Positions 6,308-14,729 of a stretch of 18,614 bases of DNA are shown here, piece by piece; the first letter of the stretch is position 1; every line of letters starts with the position of its first letter. Made by a program: the position numbers and the translations under genes. The notes beneath the pieces are model-generated. The model was given only the letters and a program-made list of their open reading frames with translations, was not told the DNA's origin and ran no database searches. The stretch lies in the NCBI GenBank assembly GCA_023398815.1, contig JAEWRW010000024.1:1-18614 (forward strand), read 5' to 3'. The stretch comes from Bacillota bacterium (lineage in GTDB: Bacteria; Bacillota; Clostridia; Christensenellales; UMGS416).

Positions 6308-7033
6308 ATGGTAAACGGGTTAAAGGTGACCGCGCTGCTTACAGGGCGCGGCAATAACACTCTGCGCGACAAAAACGTGCTGGAAGTGTTGGGAAAGCCC
6401 CTGCTCTACTACCCGGCCAACGCCGCGCGGAAGTCCAGCGTGGTGGATGCCTGGCACTGCAGCAGCGACGACGAGAAGATTCTGGCTGCGGCGGAGGAAA
6501 ACGGCTATGGCCGCATCGTTCGCCCGGCAGAGCTCGCGTTGCCCACCTCCCAGCACATCGAGTGCATCCAGCATGCCCTGGGCGTGTTGGGTGACCGCGG
6601 GGAGCTGCCCGACATTCTCATTGTCATCCTGGCCAACAACGTGACCATTCGTAGCGGGTGGATTACCGACTGCGTCATGGCCATGGCGCAGGACATGACG
6701 GTCTCCGCCGTGGTGCCCGTCTACCAGGACAACGACCACCACCCCCTGCGCGCCAAGCGCGTCAATGCCGACGGCAGCCTTGCCATGTACGAGCAGAACG
6801 TCTCGGGCAAGGTCTCCACCAACCGGCAGGATCTGCCCAGGTGCTATTTTCTGGCCCACAATTTCTGGGTGCTGAACGTCCGGTCCGTGCTCTCCGGCGA
6901 GGAGGGCCAGCCGCCGTGGACTTTCATGGGCAACCGCATCCTGCCCTATGAGATTGAGCACTCCATCGACATCCACGATCGAAGCGACCTGCATGTGGCA
7001 AAGAGCTGGATCGAGGACAATTACACCGATTGA
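6308..7033 (+). CDS. CMP-sugar synthetase of the CMP-sialate (NeuA/PseF/LegF) family
   Basis: A 241-residue nucleotidyltransferase resembling acylneuraminate cytidylyltransferases, which join a nine-carbon acidic sugar (sialic, legionaminic or pseudaminic acid) to CTP. The N-terminal LLTGRGNNTLRDKNVLEVLGKPLL corresponds to the family's CTP-binding loop (usually ARGGSKG..KN...GKPLI). The loop is altered to GRGNNT, while the Lys in KNV and the GKPLL block are kept. The C-terminal SIDIHDRSDLHVAKSW (219-234) matches the family's IDID..eDl..A block, which includes a metal-binding Asp. A usual length and no signal peptide fit a cytoplasmic enzyme. AGAGG lies 7 bases upstream of the ATG. It is the first gene of the locus, 19 bases before the putative sialyltransferase gene. 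Which sugar is activated is not known. Confidence 0.75.
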   Translation: MVNGLKVTALLTGRGNNTLRDKNVLEVLGKPLLYYPANAARKSSVVDAWHCSSDDEKILAAAEENGYGRIVRPAELALPTSQHIECIQHALGVLGDRGELPDILIVILANNVTIRSGWITDCVMAMAQDMTVSAVVPVYQDNDHHPLRAKRVNADGSLAMYEQNVSGKVSTNRQDLPRCYFLAHNFWVLNVRSVLSGEEGQPPWTFMGNRILPYEIEHSIDIHDRSDLHVAKSWIEDNYTD

Positions 7034-7052
7034 AAAGAGTTGAGGGCTGACG

Positions 7053-8171
7053 ATGACTGAGGCACAGGCAGGACACAGACATCTCTATGTATGTGAATCC
7101 GTATACCAACTGTTCAACGCGATCGTCCTGCGGTTAAGCGTTTTACCTGACGTTCCGGCGGACGTGATCCTGACCGAGCACACCGACTTTTCGGCCATTG
7201 CCCGGGCGCTGGAGACCACTGGCGTCTTTGATGAGGTGTTGCGCCCGGTGTGCCGCCCGCTGCAGGATGTCTACTATGCCGCCTCCCCCGCCCAGCGCGA
7301 GGCCTACCTTCGCGCGCCGGAGACGCTCATTGGCGACCCACTCAAACGGGTGTACACCGATTTCTTCGTGGCCATTGACCACATCTACCCCAAGATGCTC
7401 TATTACCGGCAGCTGCAGAAGGGCATGAAACCCGCCGTCCACTTCTTTGAGGAGGGCATGCGGGCCTACACCATCGACATCCGCCAAAGTGAGCGCACCC
7501 GCGACCCGATCGTTACCAGCCACTACGGTGCCGATTCTTTTGCCCGCAACATCGTGGATCACTACCTGTATGTGCCTGAGCTCTTTGCGGTGTCCGACCC
7601 GGCTTACGAGCTCAAGGCCATCCCGAAGATCAACCGCAACGACGCCCGCCTGCGGGACACGCTGACCACGGTGTTTGGCACCAGCCCCCTGCCGCCGGAG
7701 CGGTTCCTGTTCTTTGAGGAATCCAACTACTGCGACCACCAATTGACCAATGACTTCCAGCTCTTCGAGCAGGTGGTTCAGCTGGTGGGCAAGGAGAATA
7801 TTATCGTCAAGCGCCACCCGCGCAACACCGTGGACCGCTTCACCGACGCCGACCGTGGCTACCAGGTGATGAAGGGCCACGGCATCCCGTGGGAGATGCA
7901 GCTGCTGCACAACGACGTGAGCCACAAGATCTTTGTGACCATCGTCTCCACGGCTTCGGTGACGCCGTTCTTCCTCTTTGGCCAGCCGGCCCACACCATC
8001 CACCTCAAGGGGATGTTCCACGGCAAGTCCAGCCTGTTGAACGACAAGGCGTTCGCCAAGTTTTACCACCGGATGATTGAGTACTTTAACCGGGAGGAGC
8101 GGATGATCCACACCCCCCAGAGCGAGACTGAACTCAGGGAGATCATACGCTACCTCAACGCCACCGTATAA
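7053..8171 (+). CDS. Putative sialyltransferase-like glycosyltransferase (GT52/polysialyltransferase type)
   Basis: A 372-residue protein with the short motifs shared by bacterial sialyltransferases: a D/E-D/E-G motif (EEG, 133-135, in HFFEEGMRAY), an HP motif (KRHPR, 253-257) and a Ser/Thr motif (VSTAS, 298-302). The N-terminal HLYVCESVYQLFNAI resembles the opening strand of GT52 enzymes. Family knowledge says the EEG acid acts as base and the HP histidine binds the CMP phosphate. The direct neighbour upstream makes a CMP-sugar, which supports transfer of that sugar to a surface glycan. No signal peptide or strong membrane span is visible. GAGGG stands 7 bases before the ATG. The overall similarity is weak, so a related CMP- or CDP-using transferase is possible. 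Confidence 0.6.
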   Translation: MTEAQAGHRHLYVCESVYQLFNAIVLRLSVLPDVPADVILTEHTDFSAIARALETTGVFDEVLRPVCRPLQDVYYAASPAQREAYLRAPETLIGDPLKRVYTDFFVAIDHIYPKMLYYRQLQKGMKPAVHFFEEGMRAYTIDIRQSERTRDPIVTSHYGADSFARNIVDHYLYVPELFAVSDPAYELKAIPKINRNDARLRDTLTTVFGTSPLPPERFLFFEESNYCDHQLTNDFQLFEQVVQLVGKENIIVKRHPRNTVDRFTDADRGYQVMKGHGIPWEMQLLHNDVSHKIFVTIVSTASVTPFFLFGQPAHTIHLKGMFHGKSSLLNDKAFAKFYHRMIEYFNREERMIHTPQSETELREIIRYLNATV

Positions 8172-8210
8172 GGCGATCGGCCGACTGACAAAGGATTTGG
8201 AGAGAGACAC

Positions 8211-9992
8211 ATGGAGCAACAGAGCGAAGCAACGATACCAAACGGGCCGGGGGGGCAGGCAAGCACCGCTACTCCCAAGGTTTCGGTCATCGTGCCCGTT
8301 TTTAACCGCGCTTCTTACCTCAATCGCTGCCTCGATTCGCTGGTGAACCAGACCCTCGAGGAGATTGAGATCCTGGTGGTGGACGATGGCTCCACCGATG
8401 GGTCCCTGGAGATTCTGCAAAACTACGTCCAGCGGTACCCGGGCAAGGTGTTCGCCTTCCGCAACCCCAAGAAGGGGGCCGCCAGCGCCCGCAACTACGC
8501 CCTGGTGCGTGCCCGGGGGGAGTACATCACCTTTGTGGACTCCGATGACTTCGTCATCTACACGGCCTTCCAGGGGGCATACAAGCACGCGGCGGCCAGC
8601 CGGTGTGAGCTGCAGATTTCCCCCTATCACAGCCTGCAGGGCACGAAGTCTGTCATCAAGGGCCGCTTTGTGCCCGACGGCAGCAAGGAATGCTACATCG
8701 GCAACATCACGCCCTACATGTGCACCAAGCTCTTCCGCAGGGATTTGTTTGATAAGCTTGGCCTCATCCCCGAGCTGTGGGTGGGGGAGGATGCCACGTT
8801 TACCTACATCGCCTATTCCTTTGTGGAGCGGTTCGACTACTACGATGTGCCCTACTACTATTACGAGCTCAATGAGACATCGGTGACCCAGCAGAAGACC
8901 GATGTGCGCATGGTGGAGCACGCCATTGAGGGAACGCTGCTCATTCTGGAGCGCTGCAACCCCGACTGGAAGGACTGGATGCGCGCCGCGGTCACCGGGC
9001 GGCTTGTCAACTTTGTGGATAACCGCTGGCCCTTTCAGGATGTGTTCATTGAGCACTTCAAGGCCCACCGTTCGCTCTATGAGCACAACGCCGTCTTTGA
9101 GCAATTCTACCCCCGCCAGGCCCAGAAGCTGCAGCGGCTGCTGGATCTGCCCGAGCCGTCCATCCCTCTGCGGGTCTACGTGGGCGGCTTCGGCGGTGCC
9201 CCCCAGGCCCAGTGGTTGGAGCAGGTGCGTCAAAACGCCTTCCGCGAGGATGGCGAGGTCGTGGTGCTCGATGAGTCCAACTGTGATGTAACAGCGCACC
9301 CGCTGGCAGCCCAGGCCCATGCCGCCGGCAACTTTGCCTTCGTGGCGGCCTATTTCGCCGTGCGGCGCATCCATGAGACCGGCGGCTATTTCCTCGCCGA
9401 CGCCATCCGCCTGACCACGCCGCTCAATGCCCTGCGTTACAACCCGGCGTTCTTTGGGTATCTGGACGACGAACACTTCACCGATGAGATCTTCGGCGCC
9501 CGGCAGGGAAACCCGGTGCTGGGGGCGATTTTGGGTACCTACGACCACCCGGAGCTCTACGACAACCCGTTGGAGCCGCTGGCCAGCCGCATCCGCACGG
9601 TGCTGGTGGCCACCCGGGGTGTGCCGCTCAAGGCCATGCAGCGCCAGTCCCACCGGGATGTGGTGATCTATCCGCCGTCGGTGTTCGTCTACCAGCTGCG
9701 GGGCACCATGAACTTCAGCATCCATGAGTTCAACCCCACCAAAGCCGGCCAAGACTATGTCGTGCTGCCCATGGGCGTGTACCGCAACCTGCTGAGCCAG
9801 GACGCCGGCCACCTGGCCATCGCCCGCAAGAAGGCTGCCGCCGCCAGTAAAGCCAAAAAGCAGGTGCGCAAACTCAAGCAGAGGCTGGTGCGCATCCGGC
9901 ACTCCAACTCCTGGCGGTTGACGGCACCCCTGCGAAAGATACACCGCGTGCTTGCCCGTTTCCTGCGGCGACTCAAATCCAAGCCCGCATAA
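8211..9992 (+). CDS. GT2 glycosyltransferase with degenerate GT32-like C-terminal region
   Basis: A 593-residue protein. Residues 23 to about 235 form a GT-A glycosyltransferase of family GT2: VSVIVPVFNR (24-33), VVDDGSTDGS (56-65), the DXD metal site in FVDSDDF (108-114), and WVGEDATF (190-197). Residues about 318-510 align in order with GT32 landmarks: IPLRVYVGGFGG for the usual IPKxIHYxWFGG, FAFVAAYFAVRRIHETGGYFLADAIRLTTPL for FxxDYxRxxxLyxxGGIYLDxDV, and HRDVVIYPPSVF. The DXD of the GT32 site reads ADA, so this part is probably not catalytic. The tail is basic (538-563) and ends with NSWRLTAPLR (566-575), a motif common at the ends of surface-polysaccharide glycosyltransferases. It likely acts at the inner membrane face. 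The donor sugar is unknown. Confidence 0.85.
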   Translation: MEQQSEATIPNGPGGQASTATPKVSVIVPVFNRASYLNRCLDSLVNQTLEEIEILVVDDGSTDGSLEILQNYVQRYPGKVFAFRNPKKGAASARNYALVRARGEYITFVDSDDFVIYTAFQGAYKHAAASRCELQISPYHSLQGTKSVIKGRFVPDGSKECYIGNITPYMCTKLFRRDLFDKLGLIPELWVGEDATFTYIAYSFVERFDYYDVPYYYYELNETSVTQQKTDVRMVEHAIEGTLLILERCNPDWKDWMRAAVTGRLVNFVDNRWPFQDVFIEHFKAHRSLYEHNAVFEQFYPRQAQKLQRLLDLPEPSIPLRVYVGGFGGAPQAQWLEQVRQNAFREDGEVVVLDESNCDVTAHPLAAQAHAAGNFAFVAAYFAVRRIHETGGYFLADAIRLTTPLNALRYNPAFFGYLDDEHFTDEIFGARQGNPVLGAILGTYDHPELYDNPLEPLASRIRTVLVATRGVPLKAMQRQSHRDVVIYPPSVFVYQLRGTMNFSIHEFNPTKAGQDYVVLPMGVYRNLLSQDAGHLAIARKKAAAASKAKKQVRKLKQRLVRIRHSNSWRLTAPLRKIHRVLARFLRRLKSKPA

Positions 9993-9999
9993 CTCCACT

Positions 10000-10024
10000 G
10001 CCTGCGCAGACCGCGCGGGCTTTT
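10000..10024 (+). terminator. Intrinsic terminator or attenuator between the GT2 and MBOAT genes
   Basis: GCCTGCGC (10000-10007) pairs with GCGCGGGC (10013-10020), with one G-T pair and a 5-base loop, followed by TTTT. It stands 7 bases after the GT2 stop codon and 42 before the MBOAT start. It may end the first transcript or lower expression of the acylation genes. Confidence 0.7.
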
Positions 10025-10066
10025 GGTTTGCCTGCACGATCAAACGCACTGTATGGGGGGAGACCA

Positions 10067-11560
10067 ATGCTCTTCAACTCGCTGCAATTCCTGCTGTTCT
10101 TTCCGGCTGTCACGGCGGTGTACTTTCTGCTGCCGCACCGGGTGCGGTACCTGTGGCTGCTGGGCACCAGCTACTACTTCTACATGTGCTGGAACCCGAA
10201 GTACGCGCTGCTCATGGGCACCTCCACCCTCATCACGTTTGTGAGCGGCCTCTTGATTGACCGCTCCAACCGGCTGGAGGACAAGGCGCGCGGCACCCGG
10301 CAGAAGAAGCTATGGGTGGCGCTGAGCTTCACGAGCAACCTCGCCATTCTCTACTTCTTTAAGTACTTTGACTTTTCGGTTGCCAACATCAACGCCGTGC
10401 TGGGGCTCTTCAACGTGGCGCAGCTGCGGCCGGGCTTCGATGTGCTGCTGCCGGTGGGCATCTCCTTTTATACCTTCCACGCCCTCAGTTACACCATGGA
10501 TGTCTACCGTGGGGAGATGCGGGCCGAGCACAACGTGGCCAAGTACGCGCTCTTCGTATCCTACTTCCCGCAGATGGTGGCCGGCCCCATCGCCCGCAGC
10601 AAGCAGCTGTTGGTGCAGATGAGCGACCGCCACACCTTTGAGTGGCCCCGCGTGCGCGACGGGCTTCTCCTCATGCTCTGGGGCTATTTCCTCAAGCTCG
10701 TCATTGCCGACCGGGTGGCGCTGCTGGTCAACCAGGTGTACAACGACTACACGGCCTACTCCGGCGCGTCGCTGGTGGTGGCGACGGTGTTCTTCGCCAT
10801 CCAGATCTACTGCGACTTCGCCAGCTATTCGCTCCTCGCTATTGGCTCGGCCCAGGTCATGGGCTTCCGCTTGGTGGAGAACTTCAACACCCCCTACTTC
10901 GCCCGCTCCATTGGGGAGTTCTGGCGGCGGTGGCACATGTCGCTGTCTACCTGGTTTCGCGATTACCTCTACATCCCCCTGGGCGGCAACCGCAAGGGCC
11001 GCTGGCGCAAGTATTTCAACGTCATGTTGGTGTTCCTGGTCTCCGGCTTCTGGCACGGCGCGGCTTGGACGTACATCATCTGGGGCGGCCTCAACGGCGG
11101 CTACCAGGTCGTTGGGGAGATCACCAAGCCCCTGCGCGACCGCCTGCTCGCCTTCCTGCGCGTCAACCGGGAGAGTCTGGGTCACAAGCTCCTGCAAACC
11201 CTCATCAGCTTTGTGCTCATCTGCGTGGCGTGGGTGTTCTTCCGCGCCAACAGCCTGCACGATGCCGTGGGCATCTTCCGCCGCATCGCCACCCAGTTCC
11301 AGCCGTGGACACTCTTTGACGGCACACTGCTGCGCCTGGGGCTCGATCTGCCGGATTTCATGGTCGTGGTCTTCTCGGTGATGGTGCTCACGGCCGTCTC
11401 CATCTGCAAGTACAACAACATCCGCCTGCGGGCGCTCTATACCCAGCAGGATCTGTGGTTCCGCTGGACGGCGGTGTTGGCGGCCATCTTCCTCATTCTG
11501 ATCTTCGGCGTCTATGGGCCGGGGTACAGTGCGGCGGCGTTCATCTACTTCCAGTTTTAG
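10067..11560 (+). CDS. AlgI-like MBOAT O-acyltransferase
   Basis: A 497-residue polytopic membrane protein of the MBOAT family, AlgI/DltB type. These proteins pass acyl groups, often acetyl, from the cytoplasm to an extracellular carrier or glycan. It opens with the typical MLFNSLQFLLFFP. Other family landmarks are PVGISFYTFHALSYTMDVYRG (129-149), YFPQMVAGPIAR (166-177), YCDFASYS (248-255), FWRRWHMSLSTWFRDYLYIPLGG (285-307, His290) and SGFWHGAAWTYIIWG (326-340, with the catalytic His330). The length fits the family. The ATG at 10067 is chosen because GGGGGAGA lies just upstream; the longer reading from 10028 crosses terminator-proximal sequence and has no ribosome site. The two SGNH genes follow 15 bases downstream in the same direction and are its probable partners. 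Confidence 0.93.
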   Translation: MLFNSLQFLLFFPAVTAVYFLLPHRVRYLWLLGTSYYFYMCWNPKYALLMGTSTLITFVSGLLIDRSNRLEDKARGTRQKKLWVALSFTSNLAILYFFKYFDFSVANINAVLGLFNVAQLRPGFDVLLPVGISFYTFHALSYTMDVYRGEMRAEHNVAKYALFVSYFPQMVAGPIARSKQLLVQMSDRHTFEWPRVRDGLLLMLWGYFLKLVIADRVALLVNQVYNDYTAYSGASLVVATVFFAIQIYCDFASYSLLAIGSAQVMGFRLVENFNTPYFARSIGEFWRRWHMSLSTWFRDYLYIPLGGNRKGRWRKYFNVMLVFLVSGFWHGAAWTYIIWGGLNGGYQVVGEITKPLRDRLLAFLRVNRESLGHKLLQTLISFVLICVAWVFFRANSLHDAVGIFRRIATQFQPWTLFDGTLLRLGLDLPDFMVVVFSVMVLTAVSICKYNNIRLRALYTQQDLWFRWTAVLAAIFLILIFGVYGPGYSAAAFIYFQF

Positions 11561-11575
11561 GTGGTGAGGACAGTG

Positions 11576-13036
11576 ATGAAACACAGAAAGGCAATGTGGG
11601 GTGCGGGCAAGGCGGTTCTGTTTGCGTTGGCGTTTCTGCTGGCGTTCAACGGCGTCTCTTTTGTACTGCGCGGCAAGGGCGCCATTCACTTCCTCTATCC
11701 CTTTGATCAGCAACCAAAGGATACCATCGATGTGGTCTTTGCAGGCTCCAGCCATGTTCTCAACGCTGTCTTCCCCATGCAGCTTTGGCAGGAGCAGGGT
11801 ATCACCAGCTACAACATCGCCCAGAAAGCCCAGCCCATGCCCCTCACCTACTTCACCGTGAAGGATGCCATTGACCGCCAGCACCCCAATCTGGTGGTGT
11901 TGGATGTGTACTATATGTTTTACGGCGGCGAAGGGGCGTACGATCCTAAATGGGGTGGGTATATGCACCAGACATTCGACGATCTCAGGCTGTCAATCAA
12001 CAAGGTTCGCGGCATCCTCGAGGTCATCCGCCCGGAGGATCGGGAGGAGATGTTCGTGCCACTTATGCTCTACCACAGCCGTTGGAAGGATCTGCAGAAA
12101 GAGGACTTCCAGCCCGTCACCGACTACTACAAAGGGGCGGAACCCTATTTTGGCAAGACCCCATACGGTGGCTTCACCATACTGGCCGAGGACCAGACTA
12201 TGGACATCCCGGCCATGCAGCTGGAATACCTGGAAAAGACCATCGACCTGTGCCGGGAGTCCGGCACCAAACTGTTGCTCATCAACCTACCCTACCACAC
12301 TGATGAGACCACCGAATACCGCCAGCGCTTGGGCAACAAGGTAGCGGAGGTGGCGACAAAAAAGGATGTGCCGTACCTGAATTTCTTCCACATGCTGGAT
12401 CAGGTGCCCATCGACTTTGACACGGACATGCGGGACGAAGGGCACCTGAACCCCCAAGGTGCAGCCAAGATGACTGCCTTCCTAGGCCAATACATCGCGG
12501 ATCATTACCACTTGGCTGACCGTCGTGACGACCCGGCGTACGTCAGCTGGAAGGACGATTATGAGACGTACCAGCTGGTAAAAACGGCGGACGAGCTCAA
12601 GACGATCAAGGATCTGCCGGCCTATCTGGACATGCTCGCGAAAGGGGATTTCGTGGTGGCGTTTGCGGTGCGCGCCACGCCTGGGGAAGCCATGACGCCC
12701 GCCCTGCAGGCAAAGCTTGCTGACCTGGGCGTGACGCGGAACCTGGCGGATGGGACGGTTACGAATTACCTTGCGGTGCTGGACGGTGGCAGTGCTGTTG
12801 TGGAGAAGGCTGGCGTTGACATCGAAAAGAAGCTGTCGGCTACTACGGTGGTGGACGGTACCCAATTCAAGCTGACAAGCGGACGGAGTGAGGCGCTCAT
12901 TAGGGTGGCCGGCCAGTCCTTAAGCCGCAACGGTACCAGCCTCAATTTCGTGGTGTGGGACAAACTAAGCAACGAAGTTGTGGACAGTGTGCGGTTCAAC
13001 TGCCACGATGCTGACTACTATTGTGCCCGGAAGTAG
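11576..13036 (+). CDS. Membrane-anchored SGNH-type acyl-transfer protein with ILEI-like tail, copy 1
   Basis: A 486-residue protein with an N-terminal signal anchor (about residues 13-30), so the body should face outside. Residues 52 to about 315 look like an SGNH/GDSL fold: AGSSH (56-60) with the likely nucleophile Ser58, and DEGHLNPQGAAK (287-298) with the Asp287/His290 pair. Next to an MBOAT gene this fits the AlgJ/AlgX or DltD role of moving the acyl group onto a surface glycan. Residues 347-412 and 427-477 resemble the two halves of an ILEI/FAM3 domain in reversed order; relatives of that domain bind carbohydrate. The ATG at 11576 has GAGGA 5 bases upstream. More than half of the residues, by eye, match the next gene. 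The gene seems slightly less GC-rich than its neighbour copy. Confidence 0.8.
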   Translation: MKHRKAMWGAGKAVLFALAFLLAFNGVSFVLRGKGAIHFLYPFDQQPKDTIDVVFAGSSHVLNAVFPMQLWQEQGITSYNIAQKAQPMPLTYFTVKDAIDRQHPNLVVLDVYYMFYGGEGAYDPKWGGYMHQTFDDLRLSINKVRGILEVIRPEDREEMFVPLMLYHSRWKDLQKEDFQPVTDYYKGAEPYFGKTPYGGFTILAEDQTMDIPAMQLEYLEKTIDLCRESGTKLLLINLPYHTDETTEYRQRLGNKVAEVATKKDVPYLNFFHMLDQVPIDFDTDMRDEGHLNPQGAAKMTAFLGQYIADHYHLADRRDDPAYVSWKDDYETYQLVKTADELKTIKDLPAYLDMLAKGDFVVAFAVRATPGEAMTPALQAKLADLGVTRNLADGTVTNYLAVLDGGSAVVEKAGVDIEKKLSATTVVDGTQFKLTSGRSEALIRVAGQSLSRNGTSLNFVVWDKLSNEVVDSVRFNCHDADYYCARK

Positions 13037-13087
13037 GTACCCGTTGAGTTTGACCAGAATGTTTATGGCTGGGGGTGAAGGGAAGCG

Positions 13088-14542
13088 ATGCAATATAGAG
13101 GGAAAATCGTGGGCGCGGCCAAAGCGCTACTGTTTGTGCTGGCGTTTCTGTTGGTGTTCAACGGTGTCAACGATACGCTGCGGCTGAAAACCTACGCGGC
13201 CTACTCCTACCCCTTCTACCAGGAGGAGCAGGGCTCCATCGATGTGGTGCTGGCTGGCTCCAGCCACATGCTCAACGGCGTGCTGCCCATGCAGCTGTGG
13301 CAGGAGCAGGGCATTGCCAGCTACAACATCGCGCAGAACGCCCAGTCCATGCCCGTCACCTACTATGCCGTGAAGGACGCCATTGACCGCCAGCACCCCA
13401 AGCTGGTGGTGGTGGATACCTACCACATTCTTTTTGACACCCTCTACAACGAGGGCTCCTTGCGGCTGCTGCACGACACTTTTGACAACATGCCCACGTC
13501 GCTCACGAAGCTCCTGGGCATCCACGCTACCATTGAGGGGGCCAAGGAAGAGGAGTTCTACCTGCCCATCGAGCTCTACCACGGGCGGTGGAAGGAACTG
13601 AAAAAGATCGACTTCACCCCTGTAGAGAACTACACCAAGGGTGCCCACCTCAACTACGGCGTCACGGAGTATGGGGATTTCCCCATCTTGGCGGAGGATG
13701 ACACCACCGAAATCCCGGCGGTGCAGCTCACCTACCTCAACAAGCTCATCGACCTGTGCGAGGGGACGGGGACGCCGCTGCTGCTCATCAACCTCCCCCA
13801 TTATGCCACCGGGGAGAATGAACGCTTCCAGCGCCTTGCCAACGCCGTGGCCGCAGTGGCCGAAGCCAAGGGGGTGCCCTACCTCAACTTTTTCCACATG
13901 TTGGACGAAGTGCCCATCGACTTCACCACCGACATGAAGGACGAAGGGCACATGAACCCCGCAGGTGCGGCCAAGGTGACCGCCTACCTGGGGCAGTACA
14001 TCATGGCCCAGTATGACATCGCCGACCGACGCGATGACCCGGCCTGGGCCAGCTGGAAGGACGCCTACGACCGCTATGTGAGCTACGACGCCAGCGAGCA
14101 CCTGCGGTACACCACCGACCTCAGTGACTACCTTGACCTACTGGCCAAGGGCGACTTCACCGTGGCGCTCGCTGTCAAGTCCACCCCTGGGGAGTGCATG
14201 ACGCCTGCGCTGGCCGCCAAGCTGCAGGCCCTTGGCGTCACCTGGGATCTGACCGACCAAACCGTGATGAACTATCTCACGCTGCTCCAGGGTGGCCAGG
14301 CCGTGGTAGAAAAGGGCACCCGCGACCCCGACGAGGAACTCTCCGCCACTGCGATGGCGGACGGCACCCAGTTCCAGCTCACCAGCGCCATGTTCCGCGC
14401 GGGCATCTCGGTGGCGGGCCGGGCATACAGCCGCAACGGCACCAGCCTCAACTTCGTCGTGTGGGACAATCTCCGCCACGAGGTCGTGGACAGCGTGCGC
14501 TTCAATGCTCACGACCCGTCGTACTACTGCGAGCGCAGGTAA
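13088..14542 (+). CDS. Membrane-anchored SGNH-type acyl-transfer protein with ILEI-like tail, copy 2
   Basis: A 484-residue paralogue of the gene just upstream, with a 51-base gap. It has the same order of parts: a signal anchor (about 11-28), AGSSH (56-60, Ser58), DEGHMNPAGAAK (285-296, Asp285/His288), and the two ILEI-like halves (345-410 and 425-475). Divergence is greatest around residues 111-150, a part that may shape the active site; this hints that the copies differ in acceptor or site of acylation. The ATG at 13088 has a weak purine-rich ribosome site (GAAGGGAAG). A strong terminator follows, so this is the last gene of the transcript that starts at or before the MBOAT gene. Confidence 0.8.
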   Translation: MQYRGKIVGAAKALLFVLAFLLVFNGVNDTLRLKTYAAYSYPFYQEEQGSIDVVLAGSSHMLNGVLPMQLWQEQGIASYNIAQNAQSMPVTYYAVKDAIDRQHPKLVVVDTYHILFDTLYNEGSLRLLHDTFDNMPTSLTKLLGIHATIEGAKEEEFYLPIELYHGRWKELKKIDFTPVENYTKGAHLNYGVTEYGDFPILAEDDTTEIPAVQLTYLNKLIDLCEGTGTPLLLINLPHYATGENERFQRLANAVAAVAEAKGVPYLNFFHMLDEVPIDFTTDMKDEGHMNPAGAAKVTAYLGQYIMAQYDIADRRDDPAWASWKDAYDRYVSYDASEHLRYTTDLSDYLDLLAKGDFTVALAVKSTPGECMTPALAAKLQALGVTWDLTDQTVMNYLTLLQGGQAVVEKGTRDPDEELSATAMADGTQFQLTSAMFRAGISVAGRAYSRNGTSLNFVVWDNLRHEVVDSVRFNAHDPSYYCERR

Positions 14543-14571
14543 GACCGCCCCATCGCGCAGCAACCAATCCC

Positions 14572-14602
14572 GCCCGGTGTTCCTTGTGGATGCCGGGCTT
14601 TT
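14572..14602 (+). terminator. Intrinsic terminator ending the glycan locus
   Basis: GCCCGGTGTTC (14572-14582) pairs with 14588-14598 over 11 positions (three G-T pairs) around a 5-base loop, followed directly by TTTT. It lies 29 bases after the last SGNH stop codon. Confidence 0.8.
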
Positions 14603-14729
14603 CTGCGTGTGACGGGCACATATAAGTGATTGAATTCAGTACACTTTGGTGGTGTGTATGGAAAAGCAATCGCCGGCGGGTTGTATGGACTTTATCCTGC
14701 AACTTTAAGTGACACGTCAAAGAAACGGC

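Noticed and set aside
7143..10067. A 974-codon open frame on the minus strand
   Set aside because: It lies antisense to three well-supported genes, has no ribosome site and no domain motif. High GC at third codon positions keeps the opposite strand free of stops.
10310..11968. A 552-codon open frame on the minus strand
   Set aside because: Antisense to the MBOAT and first SGNH genes; composition (runs of His, Gln, Glu, Val) is typical of a GC-rich shadow frame.
14658..14708. A 16-codon frame (MEKQSPAGCMDFILQL) after the glycan locus
   Set aside because: Only a weak GGTGG upstream, no clear promoter and no conservation evidence; too short to support.
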